From NCBI RefSeq assembly GCF_028369135.1, contig NZ_JAPWHW010000008.1:124001-188000 (forward strand): 64,000 bases of DNA. Direction: 5' to 3'. Below, piece after piece: positions 11,335-21,301 of the stretch. The notes below the pieces were generated by a model. It was given only the letters and a program-made list of their open reading frames with translations, was not told where the DNA came from and made no database searches. A program made the position numbers and the translations under genes. This DNA is from Roseovarius sp. ZX-A-9 (lineage in GTDB: Bacteria; Pseudomonadota; Alphaproteobacteria; Rhodobacterales; Rhodobacteraceae). Numbering within the stretch: position 1 is the first letter of the stretch; every line of letters begins with the position of its first letter.

Positions 11335-11415
11335 TCAGAAAAAACCACCGCCGCAGCTACCGGCCGACAGGGTCATGAACGCCGCCAGCGCGATCCAGAT
11401 ATGCATCAATCTCAT
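11335..11415 (-). CDS. Small hydrophobic peptide, 26 residues, lipoprotein-like
   Basis: An ATG at 11415 opens a 26-residue frame, MRLMHIWIALAAF then MTLSAGSCGGGFF and TGA. The strong site AAGGAG lies 9 bases upstream. A hydrophobic stretch (residues 5-18) followed by SAGSC and a short glycine-rich tail resembles a tiny lipoprotein precursor, though Ser rather than Gly stands directly before the Cys. It is downstream of the outer-membrane barrel gene on the same strand, 38 bases away. Coding is inferred from the ribosome site and composition, with no homology known to me. Confidence 0.5.
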   Translation of the reverse strand: MRLMHIWIALAAFMTLSAGSCGGGFF

Positions 11416-11453
11416 GGTCGTTCTCTCCTTGCCGTGCGTCGTCAGGACGCGGA

Positions 11454-12062
11454 TCAGAAATGCAGGTTCAGCCCGGCCCGAAAGACACCGTTCTGCGAGC
11501 CGCCCGAAGTCGCAACCCCGCCGACACTCTGCTGCGATTTGGGCACATCGACGTAATAGGCCTCGATCCGCCCGGACAGGTTATCCCCGAGCCAGCGTTC
11601 GGCGCCACCGCCGACCATCAGCCCCGGTTCGAAATCGGTGGACGAACCAATGCCGGTCAGGCTGGTCTTCTTTTGGGTCCAGGCAACCCCCAGAGAGCCA
11701 TAAAACAACGTCTCGCCCAAGATTTGCCCGGCGCGAAAACGTAATGATCCCATGCCGTTCTCTTCGAAACTTCCACCGGCAGAACTGCCGCGCAACTCCA
11801 TCAGGGAATAATCGATCTCAGCCCCATAAACAGTGTTACCCTGTTGCCAGTTATAGCCCAGTTGCACACCGCCGAGGAATGTCCCGGCATCCTCTGTCGG
11901 GCCCGGCTGCGCCGGCACGTTGTTGGTGAACCCGCCATAGGCCCCGCCCAAATGGAACCCGGCATAGGGCCCGCTCCAGTCCTGCGAGGCAGATTGCGCA
12001 GCAGCCGAACCAGCGGCAAACAAGGCCGCAACGGCACATGCAAGGCTCATTCGTCGCAACAT
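11454..12062 (-). CDS. Outer-membrane beta-barrel (porin-family) protein
   Basis: 202 residues. A signal peptide (MLRRMSLACAVAALFAAGSAAAQ, likely cut after AAAQ or nearby) precedes DWSGPYAGFHLGGAYGGF, the typical opening of Omp25/opacity-type small barrels. Alternating aromatic/glycine strands follow, and the protein ends FRAGLNLHF with the C-terminal phenylalanine used for BAM insertion. GGGAG is upstream of the ATG. Likely an 8-stranded barrel in the outer membrane; its specific role is unknown. Confidence 0.9.
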   Translation of the reverse strand: MLRRMSLACAVAALFAAGSAAAQSASQDWSGPYAGFHLGGAYGGFTNNVPAQPGPTEDAGTFLGGVQLGYNWQQGNTVYGAEIDYSLMELRGSSAGGSFEENGMGSLRFRAGQILGETLFYGSLGVAWTQKKTSLTGIGSSTDFEPGLMVGGGAERWLGDNLSGRIEAYYVDVPKSQQSVGGVATSGGSQNGVFRAGLNLHF

Positions 12063-12157
12063 TGATCGCTCCCGTCAGCAGAGGGCTTCGGGGACCAGCA
12101 TACACCATGCACCGATTCGAGCAAATTTCCGCGTCAGGCCCCGGCTCGGGGCAATCT

Positions 12158-13552
12158 TCAGATGTGGATCACCCGCCCGTAGGCATCCAGCACGCTTTCA
12201 TGCATCATCTCGCTCAGCGTGGGATGCGGGAACACGGTATTCATCAGGTCTTCTTCAGTGGTTTCCAACTGGCGGCCCACCACGTAGCCCTGGATCAGCT
12301 CGGTCACTTCGGCACCGATCATATGCGCGCCCAGCAATTCGCCGGTCTTGGCATCGAACACGGTCTTGATCATGCCCTCCGGTTCACCCAGTGCGATGGC
12401 CTTGCCGTTGCCGATGAAGGGAAACCGGCCCACGCGGATCTTGTACCCGGCCTCCTTGGCCTTTGCCTCGGTCAGGCCGACACTGGCGATCTGCGGATGG
12501 CAATAGGTGCAGCCCGCGATGCTGCCCGGCTTGACTGGATGCGGCTTGCCCCCCGCGATCAGCTCGGCCACCATCACGCCCTCGTGGCTGGCCTTGTGCG
12601 CCAACCAGGGCGCGCCCGCGATATCGCCGATGGCATAAAGCCCTTCGACTCCGGTGCGGCAGAACTCATCCGTGACGATATGGGTCCGGTCCACCGTAAC
12701 CCCCAGCGCCTCCAGCCCCAGGCCTTCGGTATTTCCGACGATGCCGACGGCTGAAATCACAGTGTCGAACTCCTGTTTCGTCACCTTGCCGCCCTGCTCG
12801 ATATGCGCGGTGACCTTTCCCTTGGCGCGGTCAAGCTGCTTGACCCCGGCCTTTTCCAGAATGGTCATGCCCTGCTTGGTAAACGCTTTTTTCGCCATGC
12901 CGCTGATCTCGGCATCCTCTACCGGCAGGATGCGGTCCATCACTTCAACCACGGTCGTGTCGGTCCCCAACGTGTTGTAGAAGCTCGCAAATTCTATCCC
13001 GATAGCGCCCGACCCGATGACCAGAAGCCGCTTGGGCATGCGTGGCGGCTGAAGGGCATGCTTGTAGGTCCAGACCAGATCGCCATCCGCTTCCAGCCCG
13101 GGCAACTCGCGCGCCCGTGCGCCGGTGGCCAGCACGATATGCGGCGCGCTCAGCTCTTCGGTCCCCTTGTCGGTCTTGACCGAAACCTTGCCCTTGGCGG
13201 CCAATGTGGCCTCGCCCATGATCGCCGTGACCTTGTTCTTCTTCAGCAGATGCCCGACACCACCATTCAGTTGCTTGGCCACCGCGCGGCTGCGCTTGAC
13301 CACCGCGTCCAGATCGTACCCGATGCCATCGGCCTTCAGCCCGAATTCCTTGGCCCGGTGCATCAGGTGAAATACTTCGGAAGAGCGCAACAGCGCCTTG
13401 GTGGGAATGCACCCCCAGTTGAGGCAGATACCGCCCATATGTTCGCGCTCGACCACCGCCACATTCAGGCCCAGCTGCGCCCCCCGAATGGCCGCTACAT
13501 AGCCACCCGGGCCTGCGCCGATCACGATCATGTCAAAGGATTTCGCGGCCAT
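12158..13552 (-). CDS. lpdA: Dihydrolipoyl dehydrogenase
   Basis: 464 residues, full length. This FAD flavoprotein reoxidises dihydrolipoyl groups of 2-oxoacid dehydrogenase complexes or the glycine cleavage system, using NAD+. FAD motif VIGAGPGGYVAAIRG (10-24), redox disulfide Cys43/Cys48 in GGICLNWGCIPTK, second nucleotide motif VIGSGAIGIEFASF, GDIAGAPWLAHKASHEG, and the C-terminal HPHPTLSEMMHE with the catalytic His-Glu pair. No E1/E2 or gcv gene is adjacent, so its partner complex cannot be told. A long palindromic element sits 38-76 bases upstream of its start. Confidence 0.97.
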   Translation of the reverse strand: MAAKSFDMIVIGAGPGGYVAAIRGAQLGLNVAVVEREHMGGICLNWGCIPTKALLRSSEVFHLMHRAKEFGLKADGIGYDLDAVVKRSRAVAKQLNGGVGHLLKKNKVTAIMGEATLAAKGKVSVKTDKGTEELSAPHIVLATGARARELPGLEADGDLVWTYKHALQPPRMPKRLLVIGSGAIGIEFASFYNTLGTDTTVVEVMDRILPVEDAEISGMAKKAFTKQGMTILEKAGVKQLDRAKGKVTAHIEQGGKVTKQEFDTVISAVGIVGNTEGLGLEALGVTVDRTHIVTDEFCRTGVEGLYAIGDIAGAPWLAHKASHEGVMVAELIAGGKPHPVKPGSIAGCTYCHPQIASVGLTEAKAKEAGYKIRVGRFPFIGNGKAIALGEPEGMIKTVFDAKTGELLGAHMIGAEVTELIQGYVVGRQLETTEEDLMNTVFPHPTLSEMMHESVLDAYGRVIHI

Positions 13553-13856
13553 CTGTCTCTCCCTCGGAAATTTGGTTTGATACTAAAGCGTTTCGAGAGA
13601 AACTTGAAACACGAGTTTTTCCCGAAACCTCCACAACATTGAATTGTAGCACTGCGTTGCCACTTAACCCTGCCCCGAGATCAAGGGGAAACGCTTTTGG
13701 CGTCTCGTTCGCAAAGCACAGCGTGCCTTGCCGCGCCCGTGGGAGACGGCGGCGGACGGTCTACTTCTGGAAACAGGAACAGAAAGGGTCACGCGCCGTG
13801 CAATCCGGCCACGGCAAAGCCCGGCGCAACAAGGCATCAGCGCCGGGTCAGTTCTC
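13553..13856. other. Intergenic stretch upstream of lpdA
   Basis: 304 bases between lpdA and the DUF924 gene without a convincing gene. A minus-strand open frame here is arginine/proline-rich and lacks a ribosome site. The lpdA-proximal part is AT-richer and carries the palindrome at 13590-13628; the rest is GC-rich and featureless to me. Confidence 0.6.
13590..13628. repeat. 39-base imperfect palindrome (REP-like)
   Basis: GTTTCGAGAGAAACTTG (13590-13606) and CGAGTTTTTCCCGAAAC (13612-13628) are inverted with 14 of 17 positions matching around a 5-base loop. A smaller perfect repeat, GTTTC-GAGA-GAAAC, is nested in the left arm. It looks like an alphaproteobacterial intergenic palindromic repeat; only this copy is seen in the window. 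Confidence 0.55.
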
Positions 13857-14441
13857 TCAGGCCGCGTCTTTTTGCTGCAACTGGCGCAGCGTGCTGGCAT
13901 AGCCGCCCGCTTCCAGGTAGCTGCGTTCAGGCAGGGTGCTGGCCCGGCCCAACGCCTCGTTGCGATAGGGGAAACGTCCAAACATGCGGATCACTTCGCG
14001 ATGCGCGCGCGCATGCAAAAGCGTGCTGTCCCCGGTCTCGGGCATACGCTCGCAGATCATCCGCACGCAGCGATCCTGATCGCACAGGTTCTCGGCATGC
14101 ATCAGCGGCAAATAGAAGAACTGGCGCGCAGGCTCTGCCACGCGCAGATCCCATTTGCGATGGATCGCGACCTTGGCGGCGGCCACGGCTTGCTTGTCGG
14201 TGGCAAATGCCTCGGCCTTGCCGCGGAACATGTTGCGCGGAAACTGATCCACCAGGATGATATAGGCCAACGTGCCGTTCGGGTAGGTCAGCCACAGGCC
14301 GTTCGCCCCTTCTCGTGCACCCTGCCAGGTATCGGCGAACCGCTCGCGGATCGTCGTATCCAACTCATCGGAAACTGCATACCAGTCTTTCGGTCCGACC
14401 TCATCCAACCAGAAACTCAATACATCGTCAGGCGTTACCAC
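13857..14441 (-). CDS. DUF924 family protein
   Basis: 194 residues from a GTG at 14441 (VTPDDVLSFWLDEVGPKDWY). I chose this over an ATG 33 bases upstream because AAGGAG stands 7 bases before it. The family pattern is clear: DVLSFWL near the start, LALIILVDQFPRNMFRG-like YIILVDQFPRNMFRGKAEAF (about 72-91), FFYLPLMHAENLCDQDRC and PYRNEALGRAST. DUF924 folds as a helical repeat; its function is unknown. Confidence 0.9.
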   Translation of the reverse strand: MVTPDDVLSFWLDEVGPKDWYAVSDELDTTIRERFADTWQGAREGANGLWLTYPNGTLAYIILVDQFPRNMFRGKAEAFATDKQAVAAAKVAIHRKWDLRVAEPARQFFYLPLMHAENLCDQDRCVRMICERMPETGDSTLLHARAHREVIRMFGRFPYRNEALGRASTLPERSYLEAGGYASTLRQLQQKDAA

Positions 14442-14549
14442 TGGTCCACTCCTTGTTTGTCCGGTCCATTCCATGCCTTACCAGTACAGATTAATGACAA
14501 TTTCGGCCGCATTGACAGTAACGTAATGCTACACAGCCGTCACAATCAT

Positions 14550-15812
14550 TCAGCTTTTGCCCTCTTCAGCATCTTCCTGCGCAATATCGATGGCGTATTC
14601 CTGCGCCCATGTGACCGCCACCGGCGAAGACGAGGCCGTGACAAGCGCATAGCGGTCGGTATCTTCGACCGACGGCGACGCCCGCTGGGTCATCCGGTAG
14701 GCCGCGTAAATCGCCATGGCGAACCCGAGAAAGGCGATATAGACAAAGAACCCCCTGGGGCCGAGAACCCCCATCATCCAGCCGGTGATCACCGGTCCGG
14801 CCACAGCCCCCAGACCGTTGATGAACACCATCCCCCCCGACGCGGCGGCCATGTCCTCGTGCTGCAGAAAGTCATTGGTGTAGGCGATCAGCAGCGAATA
14901 AAGCGGATTGGACAGCCCCCCGACAAAGAACGCCGAGACCAGCAGCATCGGGAAAAAGCTGCCAAACAGCATGCCGAACACGGCGCCCACGCCCATCATG
15001 GCCGAGGCAACGCCGATCAACAGGCGGCGATCCATCCGGTCCGACAACCAGCCCAGCGGATACTGGATGATCAGCGCGCCTATATAGAAGGCCGAAACGA
15101 ACATCGAGATCTGCCCGATCCGCAGCCCGGCCTCGGCGCCGTAAACCGCCGCCATGCCGAACTGCGCCGAAAAGATGCCACCCAGCAGGAACATCCCCAC
15201 ACAGCCCAGCGGCGAGGTCTTCATGATCTGGCGCAGCGTCATCGGCTTGGTCGTATCAAAGGCAGGTACCGGGCTGATTGACAGCAGGATCGGCGCGAAA
15301 GACAGCGAAATCAGCACCGAAGGGATGATGAACAGAACGAAGCCGCCGGGATCGGCCACCACCATCAGACCCTGCGCTGACACGATTCCGATCATCTGCA
15401 CGATCATGTAGAGCGACAGCGCCTTGCCCCGGTTCTCGTTGCTGGCCGCGTTGTTCAGCCACGACTCGGCTGTCACGTAAACGCCCGAGAAACAGAACCC
15501 GATCAGGATACGCCCCGCGCCCCAGACCCAAGGATCGGTCCAGGTCGGGTAAAGGATCATCACTGCCGAAATCATCGACGCAAGTGCTGCGAAAACCCGC
15601 ACATGGCCAACCCGGCGGATCATCTCGGGCGCCATCCGCGACCCGAACAGGAAGCCCACGAAATACCCCGACATCACCAGCGATATCTCAAGCGTGCTGA
15701 AGCCTTCGATCTGGCCACGTATGCCCAGCAATGTGCCTTGCATGCCGTTTCCGACCTGCAACAGCATCATCCCCAACAGTAGCGCCCATGCGCTGGACAG
15801 GACCTTGATCAT
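14550..15812 (-). CDS. MFS transporter (YcaD-like)
   Basis: 420 residues with about twelve hydrophobic segments, arranged as two six-helix halves with a cytoplasmic loop near the middle (PAFDTTKPMTLRQIMK). The A-like motif GYFVGFLFGSRMAPEMIRRVGHVR lies between helices 2 and 3, and GWLSDRMDRR in the second half. The acidic tail (AIDIAQEDAEEGKS) is cytoplasmic. It resembles the YcaD branch of the major facilitator superfamily; substrate unknown. It is followed on the plus-strand side by the DUF924 gene but separated by more than 100 bases. Confidence 0.88.
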   Translation of the reverse strand: MIKVLSSAWALLLGMMLLQVGNGMQGTLLGIRGQIEGFSTLEISLVMSGYFVGFLFGSRMAPEMIRRVGHVRVFAALASMISAVMILYPTWTDPWVWGAGRILIGFCFSGVYVTAESWLNNAASNENRGKALSLYMIVQMIGIVSAQGLMVVADPGGFVLFIIPSVLISLSFAPILLSISPVPAFDTTKPMTLRQIMKTSPLGCVGMFLLGGIFSAQFGMAAVYGAEAGLRIGQISMFVSAFYIGALIIQYPLGWLSDRMDRRLLIGVASAMMGVGAVFGMLFGSFFPMLLVSAFFVGGLSNPLYSLLIAYTNDFLQHEDMAAASGGMVFINGLGAVAGPVITGWMMGVLGPRGFFVYIAFLGFAMAIYAAYRMTQRASPSVEDTDRYALVTASSSPVAVTWAQEYAIDIAQEDAEEGKS

Positions 15813-15863
15813 CGCAGTTCTCCCACTTTCATCTACCCGGCCTAGTGGGCAGACTCGGGCCTG

Positions 15864-16967
15864 TCAGGCCCCTTTGCGACTCACGCGTGTCGATTGCGCC
15901 CCCGTCGCAGTGATTTGCTCGGGGATCAACAGCGAAGCGTCACCATAGGAAAAAAACCTGTACCCCTGGGCCACCGCATGGGCGTAAACCCGCTTCATGC
16001 GCCCCTGCCCCATGAATGCCGAGACCAGCATCAGCAGCGTCGATTTCGGCAGGTGGAAATTGGTCATCAGCGCGTCGGTCACGCAAAAGCGGAAACCCGG
16101 ATAGATGAAAATATCCGTCTCGCCCCGCCAGGGCGCGATTTCCCCGGTTTCGCGCGCGGCACTTTCGATCAGGCGCAGCGCGGTGGTGCCCACCGGGATC
16201 ACCCGCCCACCTGCCCGCCGCGTCGCGGCGATCTCGGCGGCGGCTGTCTCGGTCACCTCGCCCCATTCGGCATGCATCTTGTGCGTCGTCACATCCTCCA
16301 CCTTGACCGGAAGGAAAGTGCCCGCGCCCACATGCAGCGTGACATGGGTGAAATCGACCCCCTTGGCGCGCAACTCCGCCAAGAGCGCTTCATCGAAATG
16401 CAGCGATGCGGTCGGCGCGGCAACCGCCCCCGCATGGCGCGCCCAGACGGTCTGGTAATCGGTTTTGTCCTGCGCATCCGCAGGACGCTTGGCGGCGATG
16501 TAAGGCGGCAGCGGCATGGCCCCGGCGCTTGCCAGAGCCGCGTCGAAATCATCGCCCGTCAGGTTGAAGCGCAGCCGCGCCTGCCCGTCGGTCTTGGCCG
16601 TCAGCGTGGCAGACAGGTCCGCGCCGAACTCCACCTGCTCGCCTTCGCGCAGCTTCTTGAGGTGTTTGACAAGCGCCGTCCAGTCGCCATCCGCGCCCGG
16701 CTCCAGCAAGGTCACCTCGATCTTTGCAACACTCTCCCCCTGCGGCCCGCTGCGGCGGCGCGTCCCGGTCAGCCGTGCGGGGATCACCCGCGTGTCATTC
16801 AGCACCAGCCGATCCCCCGGGCGCAGCCAGTCCGGCAGAGCGTGGACATGGGCATCCGTCATCTGGTCGCCCGCCGCCACCAGCATCCGTGCCGCGCTGC
16901 GCGGGCGCGCGGGCCGTGTGGCGATCAGGGCCTCGGGCAGATCAAAATCGAAATCGCTCAGTTTCAT
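15864..16967 (-). CDS. queA: S-adenosylmethionine:tRNA ribosyltransferase-isomerase
   Basis: 367 residues. QueA transfers and isomerises the ribosyl group of SAM onto 7-aminomethyl-7-deazaguanine at position 34 of tRNAs, giving epoxyqueuosine. The start [29 protein letters not shown] is diagnostic. Further family blocks are [43 protein letters not shown] and [19 protein letters not shown]. The C-terminus [10 protein letters not shown] is typical. No other queuosine gene is in the window. It lies just downstream of the large AsmA-like gene on the same strand. Confidence 0.97.
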   Translation of the reverse strand: MKLSDFDFDLPEALIATRPARPRSAARMLVAAGDQMTDAHVHALPDWLRPGDRLVLNDTRVIPARLTGTRRRSGPQGESVAKIEVTLLEPGADGDWTALVKHLKKLREGEQVEFGADLSATLTAKTDGQARLRFNLTGDDFDAALASAGAMPLPPYIAAKRPADAQDKTDYQTVWARHAGAVAAPTASLHFDEALLAELRAKGVDFTHVTLHVGAGTFLPVKVEDVTTHKMHAEWGEVTETAAAEIAATRRAGGRVIPVGTTALRLIESAARETGEIAPWRGETDIFIYPGFRFCVTDALMTNFHLPKSTLLMLVSAFMGQGRMKRVYAHAVAQGYRFFSYGDASLLIPEQITATGAQSTRVSRKGA

Positions 16968-17004
16968 CAGAATCCGTATCCTTGCACGTCCGTGCCTTGT
17001 GCCT

Positions 17005-20000
17005 TCAGCGGTCGCGGCGCTTGATGGGGTTTGGTGCCTCGCGGGTATCGGGTTCCGGCGCGGGCGCCCCGGTCACGTCCCCGGTCGCGTTGCGCGCCAC
17101 CGACGGTGGCGAACGGCGGAAAATCTCGCGGAACATGCCCGGCGTCAAGATCGACAGCGGATTGACCTGCACGCGGGGCGATTTCGCCGGTCCCTTGAGC
17201 TTGTAGTTGACCCCCACCAGCCCCTCGCCCTGACGGGTGAAAATGCCGCCCACCTGATTGACCAGGTAAAGCGGCGACACCACGCCCTGCATATCCATCC
17301 GGCCGTCTTTCATGAAGTAGTACCCGTCCATCGAAATCCCCATCGAGGCCCCGACCGCACTGCTGCTGAGCAAGGTCACCCGGTCAGGCGACAGTTGGAA
17401 CCGCGCATTCACCTTGTTGAACAGGATGCCGTTGCCCGACATCTGCTCCAGCAGGCCGACGACACTCAGCGAGCTGAGCAGCGCCGCCAGCGCCGGCGCA
17501 TCGGCCAGCCAGACATTGTCAGCCTCCAGTTGCCCGTCATAGGTGCCCGCCTCTTCCGCGGGCGCAAGGATCAGGTCCAGGTCGCCGCCATTCGCCTTCT
17601 TCAGCAGCCCCGCCGCGCCCAGAACCCCGCCCGCATTGTCCGACCGGATGCGAAACGCGCTGCGCCCGCGCTGCGGCACGATGCTTCCGGTGATCGCGGT
17701 GCTGCCATTCACCCGGCCCGCAAAGGTGCCCTCGGTGCCCCGCGTCGTGTCCAGCTTTGCGGTGAAATCGGTCAGCGCCAGGCCGTCGGAAATCTCCAGC
17801 CGATCCAGTTTCAGGGTGATCGGCGCACCCTTCTTCTGGCTGGCGTCGCGGCCACCGCTCAGATTGGTATGACGCAGATCGACCGTGCCGCCGTTCACCA
17901 CCACCGCCGGTGCCAACTCTGCGCCGCGCCCCACCAGTTCGACCGGCGCATCCAGCCAGTTGCCCACCTCGACCCGGCTGAACAGCGCCCGTTCCAGCGC
18001 GCCGCCCGGCTGCAATTGGATGCTGCCGCGCGCCCGCAGGCCGGGGGCGTCCAGTTCCACCAGATCAATCTGCGGCGGCGTGCTCAGCCGCCCCCGCACC
18101 TGCAACTGTCCGCGCGCCGCCTGCGCCAACGCCCAGTCAAGCTGCGCCAGACGCAGCCCGACACCGGCCATATCCGAACTGAGCGCAAACTCGCCCGTGC
18201 CATCGCGGTTCAGATCGACGGTGATGTCGCCGCGCCCCTTGCCGCTCATGCTGCCCGGCGGCAGCCCGATGCCGAACTCGTCCGCGAAACGCGCCGACAG
18301 CTCGATCCAGCCGGTCAGGCGACTCTTGCCGTTGCCCTCCGGTCCAAGCGGTGACTGCCAACGCCCTTTGAAGGGCACCTGCCCCAGCAGACCGTCCCCA
18401 CTCACCTCAAGGGTTTCATTGTCCGCGCGCACCGACATTGCCGCGGCACTCAGAACCCGGCCCGGCACCAGTGCCGCACTGCGGACCTCGCTCAGATCGC
18501 CGGTCACGTCAAAGACGACATCGTCCGGACCGACCTTCTTGGCCAACGGAAACCCCAGATGCCCGCTCAACCGCGCCCGCCCATCAGCCAGCGTAACCGG
18601 CCTGCCCTGCTTGCTGAGAAACTCGAAGGGTTTCTCGTCCAGCAGCGCCAGCGCGGCGGTGATCGTGCTTTCGGTTTCCAGATCGACCGTGGCCACCGCA
18701 TGTTTCTGCCAGACATCCGGCACGACAAAGCTGGTGCCCGCGATGTCGATATACCCGCCCTGCGCGGATTTGATGCGGCCTTCTTCTGCACGGATCACGA
18801 ACCGCCCGTCATAAAGCGATGCATGCCCCACTGCGCCTTCGATATGCGGCATTTCCTTCATGAAGCGGGTGTTCAGGTCTTCATAATCGAACCCCAGGAA
18901 CAGATCGGGCCGGTGCTTGGGCCGCGACCGCACCGCAAGCTGCAGGTTGCTCAGGCTGGCGGCCTGAACGTTCTCGGCAATCCATTTGCGGGTATTCACC
19001 GCCGCCGCTTCGGGCCACAACGCCAGCAGGCGGTCATGGCTCAGCCCGTCCATCCGCCCATCCAGCGCCAGATCCCAGCCCGTCTCCTCGGCCTTCAGAT
19101 CACCGCTGAGGATCAACTGCCTGCCCTGATCCGAAAGGCTCATCTGCCCCAGGCTCAGGTGGAACGGCTCCAGTTGCAGCCGCATATCCATCGTCGCCAC
19201 ATCGATCTGTATCGGCTCGGGGTAAAGATCGGCGGGATCGGCGGTGATGCCGGTCACGCGCATCTGGGCCTGCAATTCGCTGGGCCAGCCATCCTGCACC
19301 CCGACGAGGAATGCCGTGCCCTCGGCCCGCGCCGTGACCCAGCTACTGCTGATCGACAGGCTCTCGAACCGGATCATCTGGGACTTCGGCGTGTAGGTGA
19401 AATAGCTGCGCACCGACGAGAACGCGATTGGCTTGGTCGCCTCGGTCGGTTGCAGCACCCCTGCGCCGATCTGCAACGTCGCATTCAGCGGGCCAAGCGT
19501 GCCGTCATCCTCGATCTGCACCCGCAGCGCACCCGAAATCGGCGCATCGAGCGCCGCCAACCATGCCAGCGCCGGGGATTGCCCGGATATGTCATCCGCC
19601 GGCACATCCTGGATATTGACGCCGAATTCGGCGCCCACCTCACCGATACGGCTGGCATAGTTCATCTCCAGCGAGGTCGCATAGTCGCGCGCGCCCAACA
19701 GCGCGAAATTGCCGCGAATGCGCAGATCATCGTCCTCTCGCGTGAGGGAAAGCTGCCCGCCATCGACGTTCCACGCCCGGCCCGCGCGGGCATCTTCGTA
19801 GCGCAATGTCAGATTATCCGCCGTGATCCGTTCCAGCGCCGAAAGCTCCGGACGTTGCAGCGCGTCGTCAATCCGCTGGATGATCGCCGTGATGCCTGTG
19901 GCACCGCGCGGATCATCCGCTGCCGTCTCTGCACCAACCAGCGCCACGTCCACCGCACCGCTGCGATCGCGGCGCAGGATCAGTTGCACGCCCGAGACAC

Positions 20001-20409
20001 GAATGCTTCCCGGCTGCACTTCGCCGCGCAACAGAGGCCGCATGGCAAGCCTGCCGCCCAGTTCGGACAAATTGGCCAGACGCATGCCATCGGGGCCGCG
20101 CAGCACCACGTCGCGCAGCGACAAGCGCGGGATCCATCCCTCCTCGATCACCACGACCATTTCGCCCAGATCGACCCGGATCTCGCCGGTGTTCTGGTTG
20201 ATCCGCTCGGTCAGCCGGGTGCGCAGCCAGTCCGGCACCGTGATCGGCGTGCCTAAGTAGGACAGCAACAGCAACGTCGCCGCCCCTGCCATGGCCGCCA
20301 TGCTGATCAGCGACCACAACCCCGCCTTGCGCCGGCGTCTGCGGCGGCGCTGGCGGCGCAGATGCCGGGCGTCCTCCGCGCCGGGGCTGTTGGTCTCTTG
20401 CGTGCTCAT
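17005..20409 (-). CDS. Very large AsmA/YhdP-like (DUF3971) membrane-anchored protein
   Basis: 1134 residues from ATG 20409 (a GTG lies three bases earlier). A basic N-terminus ([18 protein letters not shown]) precedes one membrane helix (about 34-55), and the rest is a long run of beta-rich repeats with DUF3971 in the middle and an AsmA-type C-terminal domain ([23 protein letters not shown]...[16 protein letters not shown]). YhdP-class proteins are thought to form grooved bridges carrying phospholipids from inner to outer membrane. That role here is inferred from architecture. It sits upstream of queA, 37 bases apart. Confidence 0.85.
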   Translation of the reverse strand: MSTQETNSPGAEDARHLRRQRRRRRRRKAGLWSLISMAAMAGAATLLLLSYLGTPITVPDWLRTRLTERINQNTGEIRVDLGEMVVVIEEGWIPRLSLRDVVLRGPDGMRLANLSELGGRLAMRPLLRGEVQPGSIRVSGVQLILRRDRSGAVDVALVGAETAADDPRGATGITAIIQRIDDALQRPELSALERITADNLTLRYEDARAGRAWNVDGGQLSLTREDDDLRIRGNFALLGARDYATSLEMNYASRIGEVGAEFGVNIQDVPADDISGQSPALAWLAALDAPISGALRVQIEDDGTLGPLNATLQIGAGVLQPTEATKPIAFSSVRSYFTYTPKSQMIRFESLSISSSWVTARAEGTAFLVGVQDGWPSELQAQMRVTGITADPADLYPEPIQIDVATMDMRLQLEPFHLSLGQMSLSDQGRQLILSGDLKAEETGWDLALDGRMDGLSHDRLLALWPEAAAVNTRKWIAENVQAASLSNLQLAVRSRPKHRPDLFLGFDYEDLNTRFMKEMPHIEGAVGHASLYDGRFVIRAEEGRIKSAQGGYIDIAGTSFVVPDVWQKHAVATVDLETESTITAALALLDEKPFEFLSKQGRPVTLADGRARLSGHLGFPLAKKVGPDDVVFDVTGDLSEVRSAALVPGRVLSAAAMSVRADNETLEVSGDGLLGQVPFKGRWQSPLGPEGNGKSRLTGWIELSARFADEFGIGLPPGSMSGKGRGDITVDLNRDGTGEFALSSDMAGVGLRLAQLDWALAQAARGQLQVRGRLSTPPQIDLVELDAPGLRARGSIQLQPGGALERALFSRVEVGNWLDAPVELVGRGAELAPAVVVNGGTVDLRHTNLSGGRDASQKKGAPITLKLDRLEISDGLALTDFTAKLDTTRGTEGTFAGRVNGSTAITGSIVPQRGRSAFRIRSDNAGGVLGAAGLLKKANGGDLDLILAPAEEAGTYDGQLEADNVWLADAPALAALLSSLSVVGLLEQMSGNGILFNKVNARFQLSPDRVTLLSSSAVGASMGISMDGYYFMKDGRMDMQGVVSPLYLVNQVGGIFTRQGEGLVGVNYKLKGPAKSPRVQVNPLSILTPGMFREIFRRSPPSVARNATGDVTGAPAPEPDTREAPNPIKRRDR

Positions 20410-20538
20410 CACATCCTAACGGGCGGTCAATCTTTGGACCTGTCGGGGCGAAAGGCGGGGCCCGTCGCACATGCTCTCTTTAATCCTCGTGGCTCTGGTC
20501 TAATATAACACGCATATCTCCCGGACCAAGGACAGCAC

Positions 20539-21000
20539 ATGCCACAAATCTCTGACATTGCACCCGATTTTTCTCTGCCCCGCGACGGAGGTGGCGAAAT
20601 TCAGCTTAGCGCGCTGCGCCCGGCCCCGGTGGTTCTCTTCTTCTATCCGCGCGACGACACCTCCGGCTGCACCCGCGAGGCGCGCGAATTCACCGCCCTC
20701 CTGCCAGAGTTCCAGGCAGCCGGCGTGACCGTCCTGGGCATATCCAAGGACAGCGTCGCCAAACATGACAAGTTCCGCGACAAACATGCGCTCGGCATGC
20801 CGCTGCTGTCAGACGAAGCCTCGGACACCTGCGAAGCCTATGGTGTCTGGAAAGAGAAGAAAATGTACGGCAAGACCTTCCTCGGCATCGAGCGCAGCAC
20901 ATTCCTGATCGGCCGCGACGGGCGCATCGCCCAGATCTGGCGCAAGGTCAAGGTGCCCGGCCATGCCGAGGCCGTGCTGGAAGCCGCCAAGGCACTCTGA
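20539..21000 (+). CDS. bcp: Peroxiredoxin, Bcp/PrxQ type
   Basis: 153 residues. A thiol peroxidase that reduces H2O2 and organic hydroperoxides in the cytoplasm with thioredoxin. FFYPRDDTSGCTREAREF carries the peroxidatic cysteine Cys44. The nearby resolving cysteine found five residues later in many Bcp proteins is an arginine-glutamate stretch here, so resolution must use another cysteine (one lies in SDTCEAYGVW) or an outside thiol. IERSTFLIGRDGRI and IWRKVKVPGHAE are family blocks. A weak TATAAC (20504-20509) could be its -10. Confidence 0.94.
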   Translation: MPQISDIAPDFSLPRDGGGEIQLSALRPAPVVLFFYPRDDTSGCTREAREFTALLPEFQAAGVTVLGISKDSVAKHDKFRDKHALGMPLLSDEASDTCEAYGVWKEKKMYGKTFLGIERSTFLIGRDGRIAQIWRKVKVPGHAEAVLEAAKAL

Positions 21001-21301
21001 GTATTGCCGCCGCGTCCGCCCTCTGCCGGGCGCGGCGCCGTGGACCTGCCGAAGCACACCCCCGCCACCTGCGACATTCTGGCGCAGCTCAAACGTGAAT
21101 AGCCCAATTTAACCCGTTGCATATCGGCGATTTTTTGCCGCTCGGCGGGATCAAGCCGCGATTTTTCCATAAGACTGGTCAAAAGAGTTGCCCGATTGTA
21201 AAGGTCTTTGGTAGGGGTCGGCCAAGGCGACGGTTCGGGGCAACACCATGTTTCCGGAAATCAGAGCGCCAGGTCAAAGGGACAAGTAGGGACACGGCAA
21301 T
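21001..21301. other. Intergenic stretch between bcp and the M23 peptidase gene
   Basis: 301 bases with no gene that I can support. The first 50 bases are GC-rich with hairpin potential just after the bcp stop; the middle is AT-richer and may hold the promoter of the peptidase-bactofilin pair. No tRNA or known riboswitch pattern was recognised. Confidence 0.5.

Noticed and set aside
13664..13981. 105-codon minus-strand open frame upstream of lpdA
   Set aside because: Arg/Ala/Pro-rich, overlaps the DUF924 gene and has no ribosome site.
13728..15281. 517-codon plus-strand open frame over DUF924 and the MFS gene
   Set aside because: Spans two minus-strand genes with clear family motifs; translation is low complexity.
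16516..18354. 612-codon plus-strand open frame across queA and the AsmA-like gene
   Set aside because: Arg/Ser/Pro-rich translation with no domain, antisense to two well-supported genes.
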